From: JACVRW01 sp038323835
Lineage (GTDB): Bacteria; Actinomycetota; Thermoleophilia; Solirubrobacterales; Thermoleophilaceae
DNA: 64,000 nt
Direction: 5' to 3'
Assembly (NCBI GenBank): GCA_038323835.1
Contig: JBBQHI010000014.1
Span: forward strand, 1 to 64,000
Part shown: piece after piece, positions 24,383 to 33,386 of the stretch
How positions within the stretch are numbered: position 1 is the first letter of the stretch
How the letters are laid out: each line of letters opens with the position of its first letter
Notes under the pieces: generated by a model
Seen by the model: the letters and a program-made list of their open reading frames with translations, nothing else
What the model was told of the DNA's origin: nothing
Database searches by the model: none
Translations under genes and position numbers: made by a program

Positions 24383-26027
24383 CCTTCACGCGGCCCTCGA
24401 AGCTCACGTCGCTCGACTTGTAGACGAGCCTCCGGCTCCCCCGCCGGAAACGGGCCTCGATGCCGAGGTCCCGGTGAATCGCCGCCACGCGTGTGGCCAG
24501 GTCGGCGATCGAGTGCGGCTCGGAGGCGCTGCCGCCACCGTATCCGGTGAGCGCCTCGACGAAGGCCTCGATCAGTGCCTCGTCCGAGCCTCCTCCACCG
24601 ACGCCGCGCAGCGTGATGGTCTGGTGGCCGAGCGGGATGGTCCGCGGGATGCGCATGGGGAAGGAGAGCCGGCGCCGCCCGTCGCCCCGCCGCCCGACGG
24701 TGAGCTTCACGGGCACGGTCTGCCCGCGCCGCGCCCGCTTCGGCAGCCTGGCCGACAGCAGCACGTCGGCGTCCACTCCCGGGCGTGCCCGGATGCGCAC
24801 GCTGGCGCCGTCGATTGCCGGCGGGGGCACGTCGTAGGCGTCCACCAGCCCGGCCGCGTTCGTCAGGTCGTCGAGAGGCGAGAAGCCGTCGAAGTAGGGG
24901 TTGCAGAAGCCGATCGGCTTCTTCCGGCTCTTCAGCTTCACCCGGAAGCACATCGAGAGCGTGACCGGCCCGTAGTTCCGGATCACGCTGTCCAGCCCCT
25001 GTGACGCTCCGAGCGGCGCGACCAGCGAGAGGTTGGCGCCGTAACCGAGCCGGCGCTCGTCGGCCAGCGCGCTGGTGAGCAGCACGGGCTCGATGCCGGG
25101 ACCACGGGCCACCACCTGAAGCGGAATCGAGGGCGGAGCGGCGCCGAGGTTGCCCGATATCGAGCTGAGCGTGTCGGTGTTGAAGGTGCCCTGGGTGTGG
25201 CCGCCGGCGGAGGTGAGCTTGTAGCTGTCCGCGCCGAGGTCGGGGATCCCCAGCGGGTTGGCGATCACGCTGAACACGTAGGCGTCCTCCACGAACACGC
25301 TGCGCTGTCCGAGCGCGTCCAGCGGGTGACCGAAGGCCCATATCCGGGCGCCGTCGCGGTAGGTGACGGTGCCCACGGCGCCCAGGCCGATGTCCCCGGT
25401 GGAGAGCATCGCCGCCACCGACGCGCCGGGCACCAGCGGCTGCGCGGGGAACCCCGTGATCGGGCCGGCGGGCGCCGCCAGAACGGGCCGGCCGGCGCGG
25501 CGCCCGGCCCGGGCCAGGAGCCCGCGCGTGTGCGCCGAGAGGCCCGACACCGTGAGGGCGCCCGCGAGCGGGCGCGCCGAGCGCAGCAGGCCGCCGCGCG
25601 CCGCGGCCGCGCCGGCGGTTGCGGGCGGGGAGGGCGCGTCGCGCAGCATCTGCTCGATCGGCGTGACCAGCACCACGTGGTTCCCGTACTCGCCCACAGA
25701 CTCCGAGATGGCGCCGATGTTCCGCCGCACGCCGTTCGCGTCCAGGCACATGACCGGTGACCCCGAGAAGCCCTCGGCGATCCCGCTCGCGTCCACGGCG
25801 GGGCCGGACGCCCGGACCAGGATGCGCGGGCCGCCCAGTCCTGTCTGGGCGCCGATCACGTCGATGATCTCCACGTCGAACCGCGAGATCTGCGTGCCCC
25901 GAATCACCGAGAGGCCGACGCAGTCGAGCCCGGCGTGCACCTGCGACAGCGGCATGATCGGGTCGGCGGCTTGCGCCGAGGGCGCGACCACGAGGGCCAA
26001 CAGCAGGACTGGCAGGGCGCGCCTCAC
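24348..26027 (-). CDS. Secreted S55 (SpoIVB-like) serine peptidase family protein
   Basis: A 559-residue exported protein. The signal peptide ends near SAQAADP. The S55 hallmarks are the serine motif EGFSGSPV near 85-92 and the histidine motif AFGHPLD near 232. SpoIVB in Bacillus cleaves a sporulation regulator; here the C-terminal half (after about 380) is a beta-rich extension that differs from SpoIVB, and sporulation genes are absent from the window. A signalling protease or a structural relative is possible. The start follows from the signal peptide. Confidence 0.82.
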   Translation of the reverse strand: MRRALPVLLLALVVAPSAQAADPIMPLSQVHAGLDCVGLSVIRGTQISRFDVEIIDVIGAQTGLGGPRILVRASGPAVDASGIAEGFSGSPVMCLDANGVRRNIGAISESVGEYGNHVVLVTPIEQMLRDAPSPPATAGAAAARGGLLRSARPLAGALTVSGLSAHTRGLLARAGRRAGRPVLAAPAGPITGFPAQPLVPGASVAAMLSTGDIGLGAVGTVTYRDGARIWAFGHPLDALGQRSVFVEDAYVFSVIANPLGIPDLGADSYKLTSAGGHTQGTFNTDTLSSISGNLGAAPPSIPLQVVARGPGIEPVLLTSALADERRLGYGANLSLVAPLGASQGLDSVIRNYGPVTLSMCFRVKLKSRKKPIGFCNPYFDGFSPLDDLTNAAGLVDAYDVPPPAIDGASVRIRARPGVDADVLLSARLPKRARRGQTVPVKLTVGRRGDGRRRLSFPMRIPRTIPLGHQTITLRGVGGGGSDEALIEAFVEALTGYGGGSASEPHSIADLATRVAAIHRDLGIEARFRRGSRRLVYKSSDVSFEGRVKVRLRVLRPAHR

Positions 26028-26139
26028 GTCAGGCGGAGCACCTTAGCGGCAAGCTGGGGCCCGCTGGACGCATTGGCCTTGACTCGCGCGCCGGGCTCCC
26101 GCAGAGTGCGGCCCCCCGCCCAGCCGACAAGGAGACTCG

Positions 26140-26850
26140 TTGCAGAGCACGCTCGCAGAGTTCCAGGAGACCAAGTCCGATCAGCCATTCGCGCTGCAGA
26201 ACTCGAAGCTGCTGAAGGTGCGCCTGGATCAGGTCACGATCCAGGCCAAGCTCGGCTCGATGGTGGCGTACCAGGGCCAGGTCTCCTTCGAGCACGCGGG
26301 ATCCGGCGGCATGGGCCGACTGATCAAGAAGGCCATGACGGGCGAGGGCCAGTCGCTCATGAAGATGAGTGGCGCGGGCGAGGTGTTCCTGGCCGACAGC
26401 GCGCAGGACGTGCACCTGCTCTACCTCGAGAACGACTCGATCACGGTGAACGGCCGCAACCTGCTGGCCTTCGACGCGGGCATCGACTGGGACATCAAGC
26501 GGGTGGAGGGCGCCAGCGGCATGATGGGCGGCGGCCTGTACAACACGACCCTCTCGGGCAGCGGCTGGGTGGCGATCATCTCCGACGGCCCTCCGGTGCT
26601 GCTCAACACCGGCGAGGCGCCGACGTTCGCCGACCCCCAGGCGGCCATCACCTGGGCCTCCAGCCTCAAGACCGGGATCAAGACGGACGTGAAGCTGAAG
26701 AACTTCATCGGAAAGGGCTCGGGAGAGTCGATCCAGATGTCCTTCTCGGGCGCGGGCTGGGTGCTCGTGCAACCGAGTGAGGGACGGGTCGAACCCACCT
26801 CCGGAGGATCCGGGGGCGGCGGGGGACTGCTCGGTAACTTGAGCGGCTGA
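26140..26850 (+). CDS. AIM24 family protein
   Basis: A 236-residue protein with the AIM24/TRAP-like beta fold: FALQNSKLLKVRL, GSMVAYQGQVSFEH, DSITVNGRNLLAFD and GSGWVAIISDGPPVLL. The family is widespread and its function in bacteria is unknown. It ends with a Gly-rich tail. The start is TTG 26140, chosen because AAGGAGACTCG sits directly upstream and no ATG is near. Confidence 0.88.
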   Translation: MQSTLAEFQETKSDQPFALQNSKLLKVRLDQVTIQAKLGSMVAYQGQVSFEHAGSGGMGRLIKKAMTGEGQSLMKMSGAGEVFLADSAQDVHLLYLENDSITVNGRNLLAFDAGIDWDIKRVEGASGMMGGGLYNTTLSGSGWVAIISDGPPVLLNTGEAPTFADPQAAITWASSLKTGIKTDVKLKNFIGKGSGESIQMSFSGAGWVLVQPSEGRVEPTSGGSGGGGGLLGNLSG

Positions 26851-26870
26851 CGAGTTCCTGAGGGAGGGTC

Positions 26871-26898
26871 GGAGGCGCGCAGCGGGAGGCGCGCCTCC
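26871..26898 (+). terminator. Hairpin after the AIM24 gene
   Basis: A perfect 10-bp stem GGAGGCGCGC/GCGCGCCTCC with an 8-base loop, 20 bases after the AIM24 stop. Only a short T run follows, as usual for GC-rich actinobacteria. Confidence 0.65.
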
Positions 26899-26922
26899 GC
26901 CGTTTCCATGCTTCAGTTGGTG

Positions 26923-26940
26923 AAGTCTTGCGGTAGACTT
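26923..26940. promoter_or_regulatory. Operator-like dyad before the HxlR gene
   Basis: AAGTCTTGCGGTAGACTT is a perfect 6-6-6 inverted repeat ending 8 bases before the HxlR start codon. HxlR/MarR-type winged-helix dimers bind such dyads, so autoregulation is likely. Confidence 0.6.
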
Positions 26941-26948
26941 GGCCTCAG

Positions 26949-27311
26949 ATGGTTGACGACTCCTGTCCTGTCTGTGCCACCGCGGACATCATCTGCGGCA
27001 AGTGGACGATTCTCGTAATTCGTGACCTCGCGGAGAGTCGCAGCCGCTTCTGCGAGCTCGAGCGCTCGCTCACGGGCATAAGCCCGCGCACCCTCTCGGT
27101 GCGGCTCCGGGGACTCGAGGAGCAGGGCATCGTGGCCCGCCACACCGTCCCCGAGGTGCCGCCGCGCGTGGAGTACACGCTCACCGCCAAGGGACGGGCG
27201 CTGGTGCCGCTGATCGACGCCATGCGCAGCTACGGCAGTGAATGGCTCGGCGTGAGCGAAGCCGAGTGCCGGCCGGCGGCTGCTGAGCAGCCGGCCACCG
27301 CCGCCGCTTAG
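26949..27311 (+). CDS. HxlR-family transcriptional regulator
   Basis: A 120-residue winged-helix protein with the HxlR signature CPVCATADIICGKWTILVIRDL, then RFCELERSLTGISPRTLSVR as recognition region and the wing PPRVEYTLTAKG. Cys6, Cys9 and Cys16 near the N-terminus could act as a redox or electrophile sensor, as in some HxlR proteins. It appears monocistronic; a repeat cluster follows. Confidence 0.9.
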   Translation: MVDDSCPVCATADIICGKWTILVIRDLAESRSRFCELERSLTGISPRTLSVRLRGLEEQGIVARHTVPEVPPRVEYTLTAKGRALVPLIDAMRSYGSEWLGVSEAECRPAAAEQPATAAA

Positions 27312-27314
27312 AAC

Positions 27315-27412
27315 GAGGGAGGAGCGCAGCCCGATCGGTGGCGAGGAGCGCAGCCCGATCGTTGATCGGGCGAGCACCGCAGCCTTATGTCATCGGGCGA
27401 GCACCGGACCAT
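27315..27412. repeat. Nested pair of dispersed repeats
   Basis: Two left halves (GAGGAGCGCAGCCCGATCG) in tandem are followed by two right halves (TCGGGCGAGCACCG), as if one copy had inserted into another. It lies between the HxlR gene and the next coding region. An in-frame upstream start of that gene would translate the repeat and is therefore discounted. Confidence 0.75.
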
Positions 27413-27457
27413 GTACTCCCGGCAGGAACCGAGGCGCCGGAGGCGAATCCGGCCCGC

Positions 27458-28891
27458 ATGCGCAACCGTGCCCTCCACGACGCGCTGCGCGACTTCGCGC
27501 TCGAGTCCGCCGCGTTCCTCACCGACATCGTTCGCGACGGCGCCGAGCTCGAGTTCGACGTGATCGACGGCGGTCACGGCAGCGGACCGTCGCTCTATCG
27601 CTACCAACCTCGGACCGGGGCCTTCCTCGACGCCCGCTGGGACGAGATCCGCACTCTCCCCGCCACGCGGATCGCCGCCGACACCCTCGGCGCCGGCGCT
27701 GCGCCGTGGCTCCGGGTGAACGGGATGCGCGGCGAGCAGGCCGAGCCCGCGCTGCGGGCCATGCTCGAGCGCCTGTACGAGGACGCCACCAGCTTTGCCT
27801 TTCCCGAGGAGCGCTTCGAGCGCCTATACGTGGAGGTCGAGACCACCCTCTATCGCGATGCGGTCCGGGCGCGCATGGTCGCGCCCCTGGGCGGGGTGCT
27901 GCTCGAGAGCGAGCGTGTGGATCTGGGCAATGGCCTGGCCCTGATGGCCGGCGAGCACGCCGACGCCCCAGCCGAGGCGGCGTGGCCCGAGGACGGCGGC
28001 GGCGAGCCGTCCGTGCTCTGCGTGCTCGAGCGCGAGGTGCCCGCGGGCGAGCAGATCCCGGCGGCCGAGGCCGAGGAGCGCTTCCGCGGCATGGTCACGG
28101 CGCTGAGGCTCTGGGCACCCGGGTGGATCGCGCTGTGCGCGCCCGGGTGGAGACGTTCGGGGGAGGGCCGCTGGGGGGCGGTGGCGGTTGGAGGCCCCGG
28201 CACTGCGCGGGGCGCGCCCTGGACGCTTCATACCGACGAGGAGGCGGATCTCCGCGACTTCCTGCTGGCGCTCGGCGACACGCCGGCCGGAGGACCTGTG
28301 GGGTGGGCGCTCGGCCGCTTCGAGATGGGCTGCGAGCGCCCGCACGACGCCGAGGCGCTGTCCGACTACCTGCTGGGGCTGCGCGCGCTGCTCGACGCGA
28401 CCACGGAGGCCGGTGAGGCCAGCCTCGGGCTGCGGGTGGCCGCGCTCTGCGCGGAGGAGGGCCAGCGGCGGGCGGTGCAGCGCCGGGTGGAGGCCGCGCT
28501 CTCGCTGGAGCGTTTCCTGATGGGTGCGCGCGGGAGCCTGCAGGAGCGCATCGGCTCGGAGTCCCCGCGCGAGATCGTGGCCGAGATGGAGGGCCATCTG
28601 CGTGCACTGCTGCGCGACGTGCTCTGCGGCTACCTGGACAACGACCTCAAGGGCGTGGCCGACGACATCCTGCTGGAGACCTCGTCCGAGCCCTTCGCGC
28701 CGCCGGAGGAGCACTTCGGAGAGGTGGAGGCGCACGACATGCGCCCCACGGCTGCTGATCCCGTCGAGCCGGAGCCGGACGTTCCCCAGGCGCCGGTGGT
28801 GGCCTCCTCGCACCAGCACCAGCTCGAGGGCGTCACCGAGTCAGCCGACTGGGGCTGGGACGACCCGAGGGACTTCTCAGCGCCCGTCTGA
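27458..28891 (+). CDS. Hypothetical protein (477 aa)
   Basis: I do not recognise a family. The protein is soluble-looking, acidic and Ala/Glu-rich, with helical stretches (ALHDALRDFALESAAFLTDI) and a low-complexity acidic C-terminus ending SADWGWDDPRDFSAPV. ATG 27458 is chosen because the upstream extension is encoded by the dispersed repeat. Its codon use (GC-rich third position) supports a real gene. It converges on the ArsA-like pair, overlapping by 15 bases; a functional tie is unproven. Confidence 0.7.
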   Translation: MRNRALHDALRDFALESAAFLTDIVRDGAELEFDVIDGGHGSGPSLYRYQPRTGAFLDARWDEIRTLPATRIAADTLGAGAAPWLRVNGMRGEQAEPALRAMLERLYEDATSFAFPEERFERLYVEVETTLYRDAVRARMVAPLGGVLLESERVDLGNGLALMAGEHADAPAEAAWPEDGGGEPSVLCVLEREVPAGEQIPAAEAEERFRGMVTALRLWAPGWIALCAPGWRRSGEGRWGAVAVGGPGTARGAPWTLHTDEEADLRDFLLALGDTPAGGPVGWALGRFEMGCERPHDAEALSDYLLGLRALLDATTEAGEASLGLRVAALCAEEGQRRAVQRRVEAALSLERFLMGARGSLQERIGSESPREIVAEMEGHLRALLRDVLCGYLDNDLKGVADDILLETSSEPFAPPEEHFGEVEAHDMRPTAADPVEPEPDVPQAPVVASSHQHQLEGVTESADWGWDDPRDFSAPV

Positions 28892-29983
28892 GCGCCGCCG
28901 GCCGCGCTGGGCGGCCCGGAACAGGTGCTCGTCCAGCAGGCCGAGACCGTCCAGGTCGTGCACGTCGTCGTCGAGGCGCGGCACCTCGATCATCGGCGCG
29001 CCGTCCAGCCGTCGTCGCAGGCGCCCGAGGGCGGCACGGTCGCGCCGGGCGAGCACACGTTCCTCCCCCCAGGTGCGCAGCACCTTGCGGGCCAGGTCTG
29101 GGCCGAGCGCGGCCTCCATCTCCGCGGCGAGGCCGTCGCGATGCGCGGGCACGGATGTGCGCACGCGGTTGGCGATCGCCCCGGCGAACGGAAGCCCCGC
29201 CTCCTCCAGCCGGCGGTGGAAGAAGATCGCCTCGTCCACGGCGTCCTCGCGCGGGGAGGTGACCAGAACGAAGGTGCTGCGGTCGTCGGCCAGCAGCGCG
29301 TTCACCTCCTGGGCCCGCTCCCGGAAGCCCTCCACCATCCCGCCGAAGCTGCGGAAGAACTCCGACAGGTCCTCCAGCAGGTCCACGCCGGTCGCGCGGC
29401 GCAGCCCGGAGAAGAGCACGCCGGTGCCGCGGCCCAGCAGCTTGAGGCCGAGCGTGCTGGGCGCCGAGAGCAGCTGGAGCGAGGGGGAGTCGATGAACGC
29501 GGCCAGCTTGCGCGGGGCGTCGAGGAAGTCCAGCGCGTTGCGGGTCGGCGGCGTGTCCAGGACCAGGAGGTCGTAGCGGCCCTCGCGGTGCAGCTCGTGG
29601 AGCTTCTCCATGGCCATGTACTCCTGCGAGCCGGCCACCGCGTTCGACAGCTCCAGGTAGATGCGGTTGGAGAGCACCGCGTCGCGGGCGCGCTCGTCGG
29701 GCGCGTGCTGGGCCACGAGGTCGTCGAAGGTGCGCTTGGGGTCGAGCATCATCGCCCACAGCTCGCCCTCCACCGGCGCGTCCACCCGATGCGCCTCGCC
29801 GTCCAGCTCGTCCAGGCCGAGCGCGTGCGCGAGGCGCCGCGCCGGGTCGATCGTGAGCACCGCCACCTTCTTCCCGCGCGCGGCCATGCCCAGGGCTACC
29901 GCGGCGGAGATGGAGGTCTTGCCCACGCCCCCGGAGCCGGCGCACACGCACACCTCCTTGCCCTCGAGCCAGGTCTCGATCAC
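28877..29983 (-). CDS. Get3/ArsA-like ATPase, second subunit
   Basis: A 368-residue P-loop ATPase of the ArsA/Get3 family. The P-loop is GSGGVGKTS near residue 16: the catalytic P-loop Lys is present, but the signature Lys (first K of GKGG) is Ser. Switch regions LTIDPARRLAHAL and LVLDTPPTRNALDFLD are intact. It starts with GTG overlapping the upstream stop (GTGA), so the two ATPases are coupled. Actinobacteria such as Mycobacterium have a comparable adjacent pair (Rv3679-Rv3680, BagA/BagB). The client is unknown. Confidence 0.9.
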   Translation of the reverse strand: MIETWLEGKEVCVCAGSGGVGKTSISAAVALGMAARGKKVAVLTIDPARRLAHALGLDELDGEAHRVDAPVEGELWAMMLDPKRTFDDLVAQHAPDERARDAVLSNRIYLELSNAVAGSQEYMAMEKLHELHREGRYDLLVLDTPPTRNALDFLDAPRKLAAFIDSPSLQLLSAPSTLGLKLLGRGTGVLFSGLRRATGVDLLEDLSEFFRSFGGMVEGFRERAQEVNALLADDRSTFVLVTSPREDAVDEAIFFHRRLEEAGLPFAGAIANRVRTSVPAHRDGLAAEMEAALGPDLARKVLRTWGEERVLARRDRAALGRLRRRLDGAPMIEVPRLDDDVHDLDGLGLLDEHLFRAAQRGRRRSDGR

Positions 29984-30906
29984 AGCCGGCGCTCCAATAC
30001 ACGCGAGAGACGTTCGAGCTGGTCGGGGCCGATCTCGGGCTCGAACAGGTGGGGGAGGGTGATCACCCGCGCACGGGTGGCGCGCCGCAGACGCCGCCCC
30101 TGCGCCCGCTCGGCGCGGGCGCGGCGGAACTCGGACAGGGCGGCTCGCCCCGCCGCCCGGGCCTCCTTGGACCCCTTCTCGCCCAAGGCCTCGAGCCTGC
30201 GCGCGTCGTCCGCGCTGAAGCGCTGTGGGTGCACCGAGTTCAGGACGGTGGCGTGCAAGTTCACGCCCAGCTCGTCGCGGAGCCGTTCCTCGAGATCGAT
30301 CGTCTCGTTCACCGGGATCTCCTCCGGCAGCGCCACAGCGAGCACTCCGGTGGTGTCCGGGTCGCGCACGAACTCGTCGATGATCAGCGCCTGCCGGCGG
30401 ATCGGCCCCACCCGGGCCACGCCCGCGTAGGTGGACGGGGCGCGCAGCATCGCGAGCCCGTGACCCGTGGCCGGCGCGTCCACGATCGCGAGGTCGTACA
30501 CGGCGCCCTCGGTGCGGCGCTCTAGCTGCGCCAGGTCCCAGATCTTGCCCATCGTGACCAGCTCGGTGAGGCCGGGCGCGGCCGCAGTCAGGTACTGGAA
30601 GACGCGACTGCCGCCCAGCATGCCGGCCAGCGTGCCCGACTTCAGCTGGTAGCGCAGCCATTCCTCCTTGGTGCGCTCCGGGTCCACCGTCACGCCGAAC
30701 AGTCCCGGCCGCAGCTCCTGCTCGGCGCCGTTCGCGCTCACCTCGCCGAGCATCGCCGGGAGGCGCTGCTGGTCCCCCACCTCGCACACCACGACCCTCC
30801 GGCCGCGGCGCGCGGCGGCCAGCCCGAGGGCCGTGGCCACCGTGGTCCGGCCCACGCCGCCCTTGCCCGTGACGAGCACCAGGCGCTTGTCGAGGAGAGA
30901 GTCCAC
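29980..30906 (-). CDS. Get3/ArsA-like ATPase, first subunit
   Basis: A 308-residue ArsA/Get3-family ATPase. Its P-loop reads GKGGVGRTT: the signature Lys is kept, while the catalytic P-loop Lys is Arg. Switch II AIVDAPATGHGLAML and a helical client-binding middle follow. GTG 30906 (VDSLLDKRLVLVTGK) is chosen; longer frames would run into the divergent parA gene. With its partner it shows reciprocal loss of key lysines, which fits an obligate heterodimer. Confidence 0.88.
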   Translation of the reverse strand: MDSLLDKRLVLVTGKGGVGRTTVATALGLAAARRGRRVVVCEVGDQQRLPAMLGEVSANGAEQELRPGLFGVTVDPERTKEEWLRYQLKSGTLAGMLGGSRVFQYLTAAAPGLTELVTMGKIWDLAQLERRTEGAVYDLAIVDAPATGHGLAMLRAPSTYAGVARVGPIRRQALIIDEFVRDPDTTGVLAVALPEEIPVNETIDLEERLRDELGVNLHATVLNSVHPQRFSADDARRLEALGEKGSKEARAAGRAALSEFRRARAERAQGRRLRRATRARVITLPHLFEPEIGPDQLERLSRVLERRL

Positions 30907-30958
30907 CCAAGGACAGACTGAAGGATTCCCTTCACCGCGTGCGAATAGGCCTTCCGTA

Positions 30959-31780
30959 ATGGGACTGTTCGAGCGCTCCCGCAATACGCAGCCGACCGAA
31001 CCGGAGGCTCACGTGTCGCCCAAGGCCAAAGTCATCGCCTTCACCAACCAAAAGGGTGGTGTGGCGAAGACGACGACGACGCTCAACCTCGCGGCCGCCT
31101 TCGTCGAGCGGGGGAACCGCGTGCTCTGCGTGGACCTCGACCCGCAGGCCAACCTCACGATGAGCCAGGGGATCGACCCCGATTCGCTCGAGGTGTCGAT
31201 GTACGACGTGCTCGTGCACCACCTGTCGCTGCGTGAGGTGATCCGCCGGCGCGAGGTGGACATCGCGTGCGCCTCCATCGACCTCGCGGGAGCAGAGATC
31301 GCGATGTCCACGATGATCGGCCGCGAGCGTTCGCTTCAGAAGGCCCTGAAGCCGGTCAAGGAAGACTACGACTACGTCTTCATCGACACTCCGCCGAGCC
31401 TCGGGCTGCTCACGATCAACGCGCTGACGGCCTCCGACAAGGTGATCGTCCCCGTCCAATGCGAGTATCTGTCCATGCGCGGGTTGATACAGCTCCAGAA
31501 CACGCTCTCCATGGTGCGTGAGGAGTTGAACCCGGACATCGAGATCGAGGGAATTCTGCCGACGCTGGTCGACAACCGCACGGTGCACGCCAAGGAGGCG
31601 ATCGAGATCCTGGAGGAGAACTTCGGGGAGCGCGTCTTCGCGTCGCGCATCAACAAGACGGTCCGGTTTGCGGAGGCGCCCGTCAAGGGCATGTCGGTGC
31701 TGAAGTACGACCCCGACGGGAAGGCCGCGTACGCCTACCGTCAGCTAGCCGAGGAGGTCCTGGCGAATGGCAAGCGGTAA
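30959..31780 (+). CDS. parA: ParA-family chromosome/plasmid partition ATPase
   Basis: A 273-residue ParA/Soj-type ATPase. The deviant Walker A is QKGGVAKTTT near 31-40, with switch I DLDPQANLT and Walker B FIDTPPSLGLLT. A short N-terminal segment of about 20 residues precedes. No parB or parS site is adjacent. Its 3' end overlaps ftsZ by 14 bases, so it may position the division machinery rather than segregate DNA; that is inference. ATG 30959 is the first start with the conserved N-terminus. Confidence 0.9.
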   Translation: MGLFERSRNTQPTEPEAHVSPKAKVIAFTNQKGGVAKTTTTLNLAAAFVERGNRVLCVDLDPQANLTMSQGIDPDSLEVSMYDVLVHHLSLREVIRRREVDIACASIDLAGAEIAMSTMIGRERSLQKALKPVKEDYDYVFIDTPPSLGLLTINALTASDKVIVPVQCEYLSMRGLIQLQNTLSMVREELNPDIEIEGILPTLVDNRTVHAKEAIEILEENFGERVFASRINKTVRFAEAPVKGMSVLKYDPDGKAAYAYRQLAEEVLANGKR

Positions 31781-33302
31781 GCGGGCGAGCATGCGGGAGG
31801 GCCCCCTGGCTCAGCTGTTCCGCAAGACGGACGAGGAGGAGCCGGCCACGGATGCGCCCGTCGAGGAGCGCGCCGAGCCCCGGGCCGCCGCGCCCGTCCG
31901 CGAGGACGCTCCCGAGTCCCGGGCCGCCCGTACGGTGCCCGAGCCTCAGGCCCAGCCCCGGCGCGAGCCGGAGCCGCGGCGTGAGCCCGACATTTCCCGC
32001 CAGGCCCAGGAGAGCTTCAGCTCCCGTGCCACCGAGGCGGCCCGCCGCGCCGAGGAGCGCGCCGAGCGCCGCCGCACCGAGCCGGTAGCCGAGGAGCGGA
32101 TCAGCCGCTACGAGGGCGTGCCCACGCCCGAGGAGCGCCTGCGCAGCGTGTTCTCCTCGGACATCCCCGAGAACATCATGGAACGCACGCCCGAGCCCGA
32201 CCGGACCATCTCCGGCCCGCCGCTGACGCGCGGGTCGTCCGAGCCCGTCCTGCGCGTGGTGGGCGTGGGCGGTGCCGGCGTGAACGCCGTGAACCGCATG
32301 ATCGAGGCGCAGGTCGAGGGCGTTGAGTTCATCGCCGTGAACACCGACATGCAGTCGCTCGAGCAGTCGTCGGCCGACAACCGCCTGCACATCGGCAGCG
32401 AGAGCACCCGCGGCCTCGGATCGGGATCCAACCCCGAGCTTGGGCGCACCGCGGCCATGGAGGAGTACGACCACCTGAAGGGTGCGCTCAAGGGCGCCGA
32501 CATGGTGTTCATCGCGGCCGGAGCCGGCGGCGGCACGGGCACCGGCGCCGCGCCGGTCGTGGCGCGGATCGCCCGCGAGGTGGGCGCGCTCACCGTGGGC
32601 ATCGTCACCAAGCCGTTCGCCTTCGAGGGCGCCCGGCGGGGCGAGCAGGCCGATCAGGGCGTGGAGGACCTCGCCAACGAGGTGGACACGCTGATCGTGA
32701 TCCCGAACTCGCGCCTGCTCACGGTGCTGGACAAGTCCACCTCGATGGTGGAGGCCTTCCGCGTGGCGGACGACGTCCTGCGCCAGGGGGTGCAGGGCAT
32801 CTCCGACCTGATCACGCTCCCGGGCCTGATCAACCTCGACTTCGCCGACGTGCGCACCATCATGGCCGAGGCCGGCCAGGCGCTGCTGGGGATCGGGATG
32901 GGCACCGGCGACCGCCGGGCCATGGACGCGGTGGAGCACGCGATCGAGTCGCCGCTGCTCGAGACGTCCCTGGAGGGCGCCCGCGCGATCCTGCTCTCCA
33001 TCACCGGCGGCCGCGACCTCTCCCTGTGGGAGGTCAACGAGGCGGCCAAGGCCGTGGCCGAGGCCGCGCACCCCGAGGCGAACATCATCTTCGGGGCCAT
33101 GGTCGACGAGAAGATCGACGACCAGGTGTGGGTCACCGTGGTGGCCACCGGATACGGGGACCGGCCGCAGTTCCGGGCCGGCAGCCCGCGCAGCGAGCTG
33201 CGGATCCCGGCCGACGCCGAGCCGAGCGTGCGCCGTGGGCGCGACAGCATGGCCGGGGCCCTGGCCGAAGTGGATGTCCCTGAATTCATCCCGCGGCGCT
33301 AG
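31767..33302 (+). CDS. ftsZ: Cell division GTPase FtsZ with long N-terminal extension
   Basis: A 511-residue protein. Residues 1-160 form a charged, disordered extension with a conserved-looking start REGPLAQLFRK. Tubulin-like FtsZ follows: VVGVGGAGVNAV, the GTP motif GAGGGTGTGAAP, the T7 loop NLDFADVRTIM and a C-terminal peptide DVPEFIPRR typical for binding FtsA/SepF. GAGGAGG lies 9 bases before ATG 31767, so the extension is probably translated. The normal FtsZ N-terminus is only about 10-30 residues. No dcw cluster genes surround it. Confidence 0.93.
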   Translation: MASGKRASMREGPLAQLFRKTDEEEPATDAPVEERAEPRAAAPVREDAPESRAARTVPEPQAQPRREPEPRREPDISRQAQESFSSRATEAARRAEERAERRRTEPVAEERISRYEGVPTPEERLRSVFSSDIPENIMERTPEPDRTISGPPLTRGSSEPVLRVVGVGGAGVNAVNRMIEAQVEGVEFIAVNTDMQSLEQSSADNRLHIGSESTRGLGSGSNPELGRTAAMEEYDHLKGALKGADMVFIAAGAGGGTGTGAAPVVARIAREVGALTVGIVTKPFAFEGARRGEQADQGVEDLANEVDTLIVIPNSRLLTVLDKSTSMVEAFRVADDVLRQGVQGISDLITLPGLINLDFADVRTIMAEAGQALLGIGMGTGDRRAMDAVEHAIESPLLETSLEGARAILLSITGGRDLSLWEVNEAAKAVAEAAHPEANIIFGAMVDEKIDDQVWVTVVATGYGDRPQFRAGSPRSELRIPADAEPSVRRGRDSMAGALAEVDVPEFIPRR

Positions 33303-33386
33303 TCGTACCGCCCCCTAGCGCGCCCGGGCATTGCCGCGCGGGTCCGCTTGAATGGCCGGGATGCAGCCGCGGGAAATGACTAAGCG

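Noticed and set aside
27338..27457. Upstream start of the 27458 gene
   Set aside because: The added residues (RSLIGRAPQPYVIGRAPD) are translated dispersed repeat, so they are unlikely to be native protein.
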